DNA of 64,000 nucleotides from Cybelea sp963851255. Lineage in GTDB: Bacteria > Vulcanimicrobiota > Vulcanimicrobiia > Vulcanimicrobiales > Vulcanimicrobiaceae. Positions 27,901 to 35,060 of the stretch are shown piece by piece. Location: assembly GCA_963851255.1 (NCBI GenBank), contig CAWKOF010000004.1:124001-188000 (forward strand), read 5' to 3'. The position numbers and the translations under genes were made by a program. The first letter of the stretch is position 1; the number at the start of each line of letters is the position of its first letter. A model generated the notes under the pieces. It saw only the letters and a program-made list of their open reading frames with translations. It made no database searches and was not told the DNA's origin.

Positions 27901-27962
27901 GCGACCGCCATAACTGCGGTCGGCAAACCGATCTGCCCCAAACCAACGACCGCAACTTTCAC
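27897..27962 (-). pseudogene. 21-codon remnant of the UDP-sugar dehydrogenase gene
   Basis: A GTG at 27962 overlaps the stop of the upstream glycosyltransferase (GTGA). The ORF reads V-K-V-A-V-V-G-L-G-Q-I-G-L-P-T-A and five more residues ending A-V-A, then TGA overlapping the GTG of the C5-epimerase. The first 16 residues match the N-terminus of the full dehydrogenase at 38568-39845 (V-I-G-L-G-Y-I-G-L-P-T-A), including the complete Rossmann GxGxxG. The last residues equal its C-terminal A-V-A. Gene order also matches. About 400 codons are missing, apparently in frame, with start and stop coupling kept. Confidence 0.8.
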
Positions 27963-29167
27963 GCTGGAGTCCTATCGCCGCAAATCAGCGCGGCAAGCTC
28001 GCGCATCTGCACGCGAGCATCGTGGAGCTGGCCCACTCGCTTGTGCGCGTGGCGGGCGCGCGCTTGGGCCGCACCGGGATTGCAGTAGACGTCGTAGAGC
28101 GCAAGGGCGAGCGCGTGAGGATCTTCGGGCCGAACCAGTCTCCCGCACTCATCGTCGAGCAGCTCGCAGACGCTCCCCGAATCGGTGGCGACAACCGGGA
28201 TGCCGAACGCCATTGCCTCGATGACGGCAGCCGGGACGCCTTCCATCCGTTCTGATGGTCTGTCCGCGCGGCTGGCGAGAGCGACCACGGCGAACCGACC
28301 CTCGCGGTACCAGGCCTGCAAGCTCGACTGCGGCACGAACCCCGCAAACTCGATCGCGTCGGCGATGCCCAAAGCGGCGGCCTGAAGCTCGAGGGTGCGG
28401 CGCAGCTCACCGGTTCCGCAGAGTGTGCAGCGCACTGGAACCCGCAGCGCCCGCAACTCGGCCACAGCGGCGAGGAGATCGGTGTGTCCCTTCCGCGGAA
28501 TCAGCGCCGCCGGTGAGACGATGTGGAATTCGGGCCCAGGCGCGGGCGCGTCGACAAGCGGCGGCACCAGCGCGCCGAGCCGAAGCTCGAGGACGCGCTG
28601 CTCGAGGCGGGGCATGCGTTCTCCTAGGTCGGCGGTACCGCGAGTAGAGATCGTGCGAACGAATGCGGCGCTGCGTTCCTTCACATCGAATGCGTTGCGC
28701 TCGTAAATGTCCCATCGATGCGCGGTCGCGCTCCACGCAACTCCGCTCGCGGCGGCGGCAATGTGAGCGACGGTCGCCGGCGTCGACATCCAATAGGAGT
28801 GTATGTGATCGAACTCGTGCTCGATCACCCAGTCGGCCAGCGCAAGCGCTTTCACGATAACGGTAAGGTTCTTGACGCGTCCGCGGTCGCGCGACCGAAG
28901 CACCGACGAGACGGCGTGGGCTGCTCGATTCGGATGCCGCCGCACTATCATCGCGGCTCGCCGCACGAGCTCGGCGCCGATCAATGGCCATCCTAAAACG
29001 TCTACGCGATCCGGCAGCACCCGACGCGGCAACGAGACGACCGGGTGTACCGGCACCAACACGATCCGCTCGAAGTGCTTGGCTAATTCGTCTAGCTCGG
29101 GGGCGAGAAACGCCTCGTGGCCGCCGAACGGGAAGCGCGACGTCACGATGACGAGCTTCCGCGTCAT
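27959..29167 (-). CDS. GT4-type glycosyltransferase (satellite copy)
   Basis: 402 aa from the ATG at 29167, whose first base pair overlaps the upstream stop (TGATG). GT-B fold: N-terminal V-I-V-T-S-R-F-P-F-G-G, a central Y-W-M-S-T-P-A-T-V-A segment and a C-terminal E-A-M-A-F-G-I-P-V-V-A-T-D-S-G-S donor-binding motif typical of GT4. Close paralogue of 39849-41057 over the full length. Likely adds one sugar to a lipid-linked EPS repeat unit at the cytoplasmic face. The coding potential upstream of 29167 is the overlap with the next gene. Confidence 0.88.
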   Translation of the reverse strand: MTRKLVIVTSRFPFGGHEAFLAPELDELAKHFERIVLVPVHPVVSLPRRVLPDRVDVLGWPLIGAELVRRAAMIVRRHPNRAAHAVSSVLRSRDRGRVKNLTVIVKALALADWVIEHEFDHIHSYWMSTPATVAHIAAAASGVAWSATAHRWDIYERNAFDVKERSAAFVRTISTRGTADLGERMPRLEQRVLELRLGALVPPLVDAPAPGPEFHIVSPAALIPRKGHTDLLAAVAELRALRVPVRCTLCGTGELRRTLELQAAALGIADAIEFAGFVPQSSLQAWYREGRFAVVALASRADRPSERMEGVPAAVIEAMAFGIPVVATDSGSVCELLDDECGRLVRPEDPHALALALYDVYCNPGAAQARARHAHKRVGQLHDARVQMRELAALICGDRTPA

Positions 29168-30288
29168 CAGGCGACGCCCCGCAGCTGCTCGTACAAGTCT
29201 CCGTAGGCACCGGCCATGCGATCGATATGATACTCCTGTTGCGCGTGGCGGCACGCGCGCCCAGCCGTTTCGCGGCGAAGGTTAGGATGCGTGGCGGCCC
29301 GCTCGATTTCGGCGGCGACCTGCGCCGGTTCGTAACCCGCAGTAAGAAACCCGAATCGCCCATCTCCGAGCATGTTACGAGCCCCGGTCCACGGCGTGCT
29401 CACTACGGGTACGCTGACCAGCATTGCCTCGAGCATCGCAAGCGGCATCCCTTCAAACCACGAGGTCATCAGTAGCAGGTCCGATGCGGCCAGGATTTCG
29501 GGGACGTCGGTTCGATATCCGAGGAATCGAACACTCGACGCGAGGTCGAACGCGTGCGTAAGGCCTCGCAGCATCTCTTCGTCCTCACCATCCCCGACGA
29601 ACAGCAGCATCAGCCGGCGCCGCGTCTCCTCACTCAAGGCGGCCAGGGCGCGCAAGGCCAGGATGTGATTTTTCTGATACTCCATGCGTCCAATGAGCAA
29701 GACCACGAACTGGTCGTCGGCGATCCCGAGGCGCTTGCGAATGGCTTGGCCGTCAGCCGCCGATGCGACGTGCGCGTTCCGAACGCCGTTCGGAATGACG
29801 ACAAGCTTTTCAGCGGGTAGGTGCTCGAAAGCGCCCAGCGCCGCGGACTGCTCTGCAAAAAAGGTGACGATTTTCACGCTGGCGCGGTGGAGCACTCGGT
29901 CAGCGACGCGCGACATCATCGGCCGATTGCGAAAATCGCAAGGGTTGTGCTCGGTGTGAACGATGCGGGAGACCCCGGCGGCCACCGCGGCGATACGGCC
30001 CCAATATTTGCCCGCATGCGTGTGCGTGTGCACGACGTCGGGCGCAAAGTGCCGTATCTGCTGCACGAGGCGCGGAAGGAAAAAGCGATCGCTCTTGGTT
30101 TTGCGCCCGGCATCCAGGATCGGAAACGAGGAAGCCGCACGCGTCTTCGCCGGCGGCTCGAAGAGCGTCAACAACCCGACATCCATCTCGCGCGAGCGCA
30201 GCCGCTCGAGCAGCTCCACGACCATGCGTTCGGCACCGTACCCCTGGACCGCGCGGCCGACGTGTAGGATACGCAACTTCGCACTCAT
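29167..30288 (-). CDS. GT4-type glycosyltransferase (satellite copy)
   Basis: 373 aa from the ATG at 30288, which overlaps the stop of the 45-codon mini-ORF (ATGA). Signature G-Y-G-A-E-R near the N-terminus, H-T-H-T-H-A-G-K-Y-W-G, H-T-E-H-N-P-C-D-F and a C-terminal E-A-M-L-V-S-V-P-V-V-S-T-P donor motif. Paralogue of 41054-42169, with the same neighbours in the same order. A longer frame to 30528 is not homologous and is rejected. Role: transfer of a sugar to the undecaprenyl-linked intermediate. Confidence 0.88.
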   Translation of the reverse strand: MSAKLRILHVGRAVQGYGAERMVVELLERLRSREMDVGLLTLFEPPAKTRAASSFPILDAGRKTKSDRFFLPRLVQQIRHFAPDVVHTHTHAGKYWGRIAAVAAGVSRIVHTEHNPCDFRNRPMMSRVADRVLHRASVKIVTFFAEQSAALGAFEHLPAEKLVVIPNGVRNAHVASAADGQAIRKRLGIADDQFVVLLIGRMEYQKNHILALRALAALSEETRRRLMLLFVGDGEDEEMLRGLTHAFDLASSVRFLGYRTDVPEILAASDLLLMTSWFEGMPLAMLEAMLVSVPVVSTPWTGARNMLGDGRFGFLTAGYEPAQVAAEIERAATHPNLRRETAGRACRHAQQEYHIDRMAGAYGDLYEQLRGVA

Positions 30289-30422
30289 ACCGCTACGTCG
30301 ATGAGCAGCGCGACGTCGCTGGCCGGCAATATCATGGCCCAGCCCGCCGAGTACGCCTGAGGCACAGGGCGAACGGCGGACACTTTGCGCTGCGGAACTC
30401 GCTCGATCGTGCGCGTGCACAT
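30285..30422 (-). pseudogene. 45-codon remnant of the initiating sugar transferase gene
   Basis: ATG at 30422 and stop at 30285 overlapping the ATG of the downstream glycosyltransferase. The 45 residues follow the N-terminus of the full transferase at 42166-43605: x-I-E-R near residue 5-8, V-R-x-V-P-x-A at about 18-24 and A-x-D-V-x-L at about 34-40, with a Trp at the same place. The full gene has 479 residues, five N-terminal TM segments and a catalytic domain, all absent here. The start lies 167 bases from the wzc-like start at 30589, against 172 bases in the intact locus. Confidence 0.75.
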
Positions 30423-30588
30423 GTTCGTTCAAATCATACGGGATCACGGTGCCCCCGCTGAGAGTCCTAAGCCCCACCCGCCGTGACCCGCGTCGTAGAG
30501 GAAAAAGTCCCGCCCCTAAGGTCCTCATGGTTGAGCATGGTCGTCCTCATGCGGCGACCGCCGTGGGGCGCACGATAAGCCGAGCCGA
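30423..30588. promoter_or_regulatory. Duplicate of the divergent EPS promoter region
   Basis: About 130 bases (30460-30588) align with 43652-43776: shared AGAGTCCT-AG-CCC, GGAAA-AAGTCCC, AAGGTCC, TTGAGCAT-GT-GTCCT and ACGAT blocks in the same order and spacing. In both places it separates a leftward sugar transferase start from a rightward wzc start. Conservation of blocks across paralogous loci points to regulator sites. Both copies carry AAGTCCC at about 84-88 bases before the wzc-type ATG. Confidence 0.7.
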
Positions 30589-30747
30589 ATGTCGCAGATT
30601 GGGCCGTTTTCGGTGACGTCGTTTGAGGTTCAACCCGCCGCGCAGCCAAGCGGTCGGCCAAACGCGGGTTTGAAGTACGCTGGACCCAAGGAGCCACTAG
30701 TTGGTATCGACTGGAATATTCGACGGTTGCTGATGCTCGAAATATGA
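30589..30747 (+). pseudogene. Truncated wzc/gumC N-terminus
   Basis: The ATG at 30589 starts M-S-Q-I-x-P-[FY], the same as the Wzc autokinase at 43777. A-x-Q-P-S resembles its A-P-Q-G-Q-P-S at about residue 20, and then similarity ends. The frame stops at 30747 inside the 3' end of the opposing phosphoesterase. About 690 residues are missing. This is most simply the leftover of a duplicated EPS locus cut by a rearrangement near 30650-30690. Confidence 0.65.
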
Positions 30748-32058
30748 CTGCGGATATTTTGCGTCGATGTGTACGAACTTGCGCGGGCTTCGGTTGAAGT
30801 CGAACATGTCGTCGATGCTGTTGGCGCGCGTGTCGGTCGTCCCGAGGCGCCCGAGGCTCCAGACATCCTCGACGAATCGAATGACGCTGCCGAATTCGTA
30901 TTGCGTATGCGAAATGTCGCCTTGCTTCGCGTACGGCGAGACGAGGATCATTGGAACGCGAAAGCCGAGTCCCGCGTAGTCGAGCTGCGGGGGAGGAACG
31001 TGGTCGTACCAGCCGCCCCAATCATCCCACACAATGATGATCGCGGTGGAATTCCAGTACTGGCTTGCGCCGATGGCGTTGACGACCGAAGCAACCCACG
31101 ACGGCCCCTTATCCGTGCTGCCGAACCCAGAATGGTCTGAATCGACGCCGTCCGGAATCACCCAGGAGACGCTCGCCAGCGCACCTGCCGAGATATCCTT
31201 GAGAACGTTGGTCTGCGGCGAGGAGATGTTCTTCTTCCACTCACTCCCGTAGCGGACCGCCGAGATTGCATCGAATGCATTCCAATACGATCCGGCGAGA
31301 CTCTTAAGAAGATACGGCGTGTAATATTTCCACGACACTTGCTTGGCGTCGAGGAGATCGCGCAGGGTCTCGTATGTTAAGCACGGCGCTGGGCCGTCAT
31401 ACTCCTCCTGCCCGTTGCTCTCCAGCAGCGGGGTCGTCGTGCCGGGCGCCGCGTCACAGCCCCACGGTCCGTGGGTCGGAAAATCGATCAGCGATTCGTA
31501 GGAATTCAGTGCGGTGTCACCACGAATCAAGTCTTGGTGCCCGTTGAAGCTTCCGCTGGTCTCCGTCGTAAACATGTGATCTGCCAAGCCATACTGCTGG
31601 GCCATCGTCCAGTACGGCTTGATCTGGTTGGGATTCACGTACTTGTACGCGCACGTCGCGCACGGCCGCGAGCTGACATAGACGGCGCTAAAACCGTCCA
31701 TCTTCCCTTTATCATAATCGACCCCCCACGCGAGATGACTATTGTTGAGCGCCTCGGGGGAGTAGAGATCGCTCTTTTCGAGCCTGACCCACTGACCTTC
31801 CGCATTTTTACCGCGGCTGGCACCGTCAGCGCCAGGAAAGTGCGCGAATAAGTTATCGAAGCTGTGATTCTCTTGTACTATTATAACTACGTGTTTGATG
31901 TTCCCGATCGAACCAGAACCGGTGTCGGGCGAGATCGTCCGCGACGGCGCTCGCACCGCAGGTAGCGCGTTGGCCCCCAAGGAAGTCGTGCCGCCACTGC
32001 AAGCCGTCAAAGCAGCGGCCATAGCGGCGCATAAGAAAAAAACACTGCGTCTCATCAT
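30697..32058 (-). CDS. Phosphoesterase-family lipoprotein (phospholipase C / acid phosphatase type)
   Basis: 453 aa. Signal peptide with lipobox L-T-A-C (Cys about residue 20). PF04185-type catalytic features: V-Q-E-N-H-S-F-D-N-L-F with the metal/nucleophile residues near 63-73, a central D-H-M-F region, and W-D-D-W-G-G-W-Y-D-H-V-P-P-P later on. Hydrolyses phosphoesters such as phospholipids or phosphomonoesters outside the cytoplasm. Close paralogue of 60103-61458; both end P-V-D-T-N. An ATG at 32055 is equally possible. Each paralogue sits beside an EPS gene. Confidence 0.88.
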   Translation of the reverse strand: MMRRSVFFLCAAMAAALTACSGGTTSLGANALPAVRAPSRTISPDTGSGSIGNIKHVVIIVQENHSFDNLFAHFPGADGASRGKNAEGQWVRLEKSDLYSPEALNNSHLAWGVDYDKGKMDGFSAVYVSSRPCATCAYKYVNPNQIKPYWTMAQQYGLADHMFTTETSGSFNGHQDLIRGDTALNSYESLIDFPTHGPWGCDAAPGTTTPLLESNGQEEYDGPAPCLTYETLRDLLDAKQVSWKYYTPYLLKSLAGSYWNAFDAISAVRYGSEWKKNISSPQTNVLKDISAGALASVSWVIPDGVDSDHSGFGSTDKGPSWVASVVNAIGASQYWNSTAIIIVWDDWGGWYDHVPPPQLDYAGLGFRVPMILVSPYAKQGDISHTQYEFGSVIRFVEDVWSLGRLGTTDTRANSIDDMFDFNRSPRKFVHIDAKYPQSYFEHQQPSNIPVDTN

Positions 32059-32174
32059 GTCAGCATGATAGCTTAGAAGCCTCAGGGCCAGAAATAGGGC
32101 GAAAGAACCATCATGCTGGCCGGGTGTCGGCTTAGGCTAGCCCAGATCGAGCAAAAACAGAAGTCAAGGAAAAG

Positions 32175-32218
32175 TCGCATAGGCCGTAGGAACTATGCGA
32201 TATGGGACTTTAGTCCCA
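32175..32218. promoter_or_regulatory. Two tandem perfect inverted repeats upstream of the 32248 gene
   Basis: TCGCATAG (32175-32182) pairs with CTATGCGA (32193-32200). Just after it TGGGACT (32203-32209) pairs with AGTCCCA (32212-32218). The second palindrome contains GGGACTT/AAGTCCC-type half-sites like those in the EPS promoter regions. They lie 30-70 bases before the likely GTG start, so they could be operators or mRNA leader hairpins. Confidence 0.5.
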
Positions 32219-32247
32219 AATCTCGACTCATGGAGGCCATCAGCGTG

Positions 32248-33255
32248 AACGAACGTTCCCAGACCTTCCGACGACTGACCCTCTGCGGCGCCGCGTGCTT
32301 GCTTTGGTCGTGCGCCTCGAACGCACAGATGAGCTCGCTACCTAACGGTGCAGCATCTCCCCCGCAGTCCAGCCGTCCGTCGGCAAAGCGCCACACCTAC
32401 TCTGGATGCCCAATGTTTACCGACAGCACCTATACCGGCAACATCTCGAAGGCGGCCGTGGATCCAAACAGCGCTTCGTACATCAACTCGGTCATCCAAG
32501 CCGGGGACACCGGCGGCTTTTTTGCATCAACCGGGGTCGAACTGGTAAACCTCGCCAAAGGCCAGACGCCGTTGCGCGTCGTGCACCCCTTGGTCAAGTA
32601 TCACACGTTTCCCAAGAAATATCCGTGGGCTACCGACTTCTACATCGAGCCGCTCAGCGACAAGCATGCCATGGTCGTACAGACCTCGACGTGCCATCTC
32701 TTCGAATCGTATGGCACGGAGTTCCAGAATCCGACGCTTAGCGCTTATTCGGGTGCGAACTGGTCGTTGAAGAGACACTTTGTCCCGCTGGCGCCCGGCA
32801 CGCCCTCAGCGATGGCGTCAGGTCTTCCGCTTTTCGCGGGCATGGTTCAGTGGGCGGATTATCAGAGCGGGTCGATCGATCACGCGCTAAGCTGGGACGC
32901 CCAGGCCGGTACCGTCGCAGCGTATCTTTTCGTTCGCCCTGCGAGCGATACGGATCATCTCCCCTTTAAAGGCGAAAGCACGTACCAAATGCCTTACGGC
33001 GCTCATTTACGCCTCAAAGCATCGTTTAGTACCCAGGGCTGGGGGCCCGAGGCGACGATGGTCGCAAATGCGATGAAGACGTACGGCGTCTACTTAGCGG
33101 ACACCGATTCTTCCGCTAATTATCTGTACTTTGGGAACGCCTCCGACGGAAGCAACCCCTGGAATGGCCACGATCTATCATCTTTGTCCCATATCACCAT
33201 GAGCGACTTCGACGTTCTAACACTCGGCCAGGTTCTCTCCGTCCCCGGTCACTAG
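32248..33255 (+). CDS. Conserved lipoprotein of unknown function
   Basis: 335 aa from the GTG at 32248, with GGAGG 8 bases before it; ATG starts at 32113 or 32230 give no better leader. Signal sequence ends in L-L-W-S-C (lipobox). The mature part has a conserved core I-D-H-A-L-S-W then G-A-H-L-R-L-K-A-S-F and a C-terminal Y-G-V-Y-L-A-D segment. I have seen this pattern in secreted proteins of many bacteria annotated only as hypothetical. Probably extracytoplasmic and carbohydrate-related, but that is a guess. Convergent with the methyltransferase (2-base gap). Confidence 0.7.
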   Translation, partial: NERSQTFRRLTLCGAACLLWSCASNAQMSSLPNGAASPPQSSRPSAKRHTYSGCPMFTDSTYTGNISKAAVDPNSASYINSVIQAGDTGGFFASTGVELVNLAKGQTPLRVVHPLVKYHTFPKKYPWATDFYIEPLSDKHAMVVQTSTCHLFESYGTEFQNPTLSAYSGANWSLKRHFVPLAPGTPSAMASGLPLFAGMVQWADYQSGSIDHALSWDAQAGTVAAYLFVRPASDTDHLPFKGESTYQMPYGAHLRLKASFSTQGWGPEATMVANAMKTYGVYLADTDSSANYLYFGNASDGSNPWNGHDLSSLSHITMSDFDVLTLGQVLSVPGH

Positions 33256-33257
33256 CT

Positions 33258-34019
33258 CTAGGCCGCTCGCTTGATCGGATCGCTCATCTCGATGATTACG
33301 GACCATGCATAGCGACGCAGCCACGGAACGGCCGCAAAGAGCGCCCTGTCGACGGCGTTGGCGGCGCGCACTGCGCGTTGTCCGATCGAGCTGGCGGCAA
33401 AGGGCGCGGTCAAGAGCGTCGTGAGGTAATAATAGCGTAGATCGACTCTACCGAAAAAGCGATTTGCGAGCTTGAGATCTCGTATCATGAATGGATGCTC
33501 GTCGGGCGTCCGGATCTTCGGCGTCAAAAAGCGAAAGAGGTTGATGAACGGATTGTAGCCGAGTGGTTCGATAAAGATCGCGCTTCCGCGGGACTCCAGC
33601 GTACGCGCAAGCTCCGCGTAAGCGCGATTCAAGTCGAGGTGATGAAGAATGCCGACTCCGCAGATCATCTCGAAGCTATTATCCGCGAAACGCAGATCCT
33701 CAGCGTCCATCGCGTGAAATTTCACGTTGGAAATCCCCGCTTCGGCGGCCCGTTTGGTTCCGATCTGCACCGCTACATCCGAAATGTCGATGCCGGCAAC
33801 GAATCGTGCGGATTGGGAAAGCTCGAGCGCATTTGCGCCGTTCCCGCAACCGAACTCTAAAGCGCGCTTACCCGCGGAGAGCTCGGCGATCCGGCGCTTG
33901 AAGTAGCCGTGCGACTCTCCTGTGATGGCGTAGACCCGTTCCACCCCGCGGGAACCGTCATTGATCTTGAATCGCGCGTCTTGCAGCGCCTTTTCGCGGT
34001 CTTTGCGAACGTTAACCAT
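33258..34019 (-). CDS. Class I SAM-dependent methyltransferase
   Basis: 253 aa. SAM motif I L-E-F-G-C-G-N-G at residues 54-61, the acidic residue ending strand 2 (G-I-D-I-S), and post-motif M-D-A-E-D-L-R-F-A-D-N-S-F typical of UbiE/type-11 methyltransferases. Substrate unknown. The location among EPS genes suggests a sugar or lipid-linked acceptor. Separated from the Amj gene by about 104 bases. Confidence 0.85.
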   Translation of the reverse strand: MVNVRKDREKALQDARFKINDGSRGVERVYAITGESHGYFKRRIAELSAGKRALEFGCGNGANALELSQSARFVAGIDISDVAVQIGTKRAAEAGISNVKFHAMDAEDLRFADNSFEMICGVGILHHLDLNRAYAELARTLESRGSAIFIEPLGYNPFINLFRFLTPKIRTPDEHPFMIRDLKLANRFFGRVDLRYYYLTTLLTAPFAASSIGQRAVRAANAVDRALFAAVPWLRRYAWSVIIEMSDPIKRAA

Positions 34020-34123
34020 TGGCCACCTCTTGGACGGTTTTGGACTACGCGAAGAGTATCATGGGCAGCGCGAACGCGGTAAGGGCCATTGGCCCCAATT
34101 CGTCACCAGAACGTACTATCACG

Positions 34124-34948
34124 CTAGTGTCCGCTGATGAATCTGGCGCACAGCTCGATCAACGAAGCGCCCGGAATCAAGAGCAGTTGGGAGAGCGCAA
34201 GCCCCACGGTCGCGGTAATCGACAAGCCTGCGACCAGCGCTCTAACGTCTTGAATCGAACGCTCGCCGCGCACGGCGCGGTCCGTAATCATCGCCGAGGC
34301 CGGATCGACGACGATGTTGTAGGCAATCGTGGCAAAGCCGTTGACCAAACCGCTGGATAGAACGGCAGTCCGGGCTGCCTGCGGATAGAGCACGCTGGCG
34401 TACGCGGCGGCCACGATGCCGATCCCGTAAACGGCCGTTACGAGCACGTTGAGAATGAGAATGTCTTTGGGTACGCTCCGAAACGGCAGATCTCGAATGC
34501 GAGTCTTCATCGAAAATTTCACTTCGTTGAGGACGGCTCCGACCGTCGCCGGGCGCAAAAGCCCTAAGGCCGCTTTTGGCACGCTCCCGTTTCGCTCCAA
34601 CGAGCGAATCGCGCGCAGATAGAGCATGACGAACGTCGGAATCGCAAGCGTTCCAATGATGGCCCCGAACGTGCCCGCAAAGACGACCATGCGCAGTTGC
34701 CACTCGTACGTGCCCAGCGACGTTAACGACGCGCGGTCCGAGAGCGCGCCGAGCATCGGCGTGTAAAACATTTGAGCGAACCGGCTGCTGGTCGCGAAGA
34801 TATTGAAGAGCGAAATGGCGGTCGCGACCCTTCCCGAACGAGCGCCGGCCAAGCGCGCCGCATAGGCCGCTATTGAAAGCGCTTGGACGACGCAATTGAG
34901 CGCCATGGCGAGAATAAGCTGCCAGGCCCAAAATCCATGGTGGGGCAT
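34124..34948 (-). CDS. amj: Amj-family lipid-linked oligosaccharide flippase (DUF2837)
   Basis: 274 aa, polytopic, about six to eight TM segments. Family signature in the first 60 residues: A-Y-A-A-R-L-A-G-A-R-S-G-R-V-A-T-A and L-F-N-I-x-x-x-x-S-R-x-x-Q-M-x-x-x-P-x-L-G. Amj is an alternative to MurJ in flipping lipid II in Bacillus subtilis. Here it is divergent from the Wzy polymerase across 110 bases, inside an EPS locus with no visible Wzx. A role in flipping the EPS repeat unit is therefore an attractive inference, though a peptidoglycan role is equally possible. ATG at 34948. Confidence 0.72.
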   Translation of the reverse strand: MPHHGFWAWQLILAMALNCVVQALSIAAYAARLAGARSGRVATAISLFNIFATSSRFAQMFYTPMLGALSDRASLTSLGTYEWQLRMVVFAGTFGAIIGTLAIPTFVMLYLRAIRSLERNGSVPKAALGLLRPATVGAVLNEVKFSMKTRIRDLPFRSVPKDILILNVLVTAVYGIGIVAAAYASVLYPQAARTAVLSSGLVNGFATIAYNIVVDPASAMITDRAVRGERSIQDVRALVAGLSITATVGLALSQLLLIPGASLIELCARFISGH

Positions 34949-35043
34949 GCGGTGCCAGCATACTATCGGACGCGCCGCGGCGTCAGGGGCGAAGGCCCCG
35001 GCTTTTGAGACCTTCGCTTCTCACGTTATCAGCGTCGATCCAA

Positions 35044-35049
35044 TATAAT
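35044..35049 (+). promoter_or_regulatory. TATAAT -10 element, predicted leaderless start of the polymerase gene
   Basis: Perfect TATAAT ending 11 bases before the ATG at 35061. Transcription would start within a few bases of the ATG, giving little or no 5' leader. The -35 region (about 35020) has no clear TTGACA. Confidence 0.5.
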
Positions 35050-35060
35050 CTGCTAGACCC

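Noticed and set aside
28407..29363. 318-codon minus-strand ORF within the glycosyltransferase region
   Set aside because: Same-strand alternative frame of two well-supported GT4 genes, with extreme Arg/Ser content.
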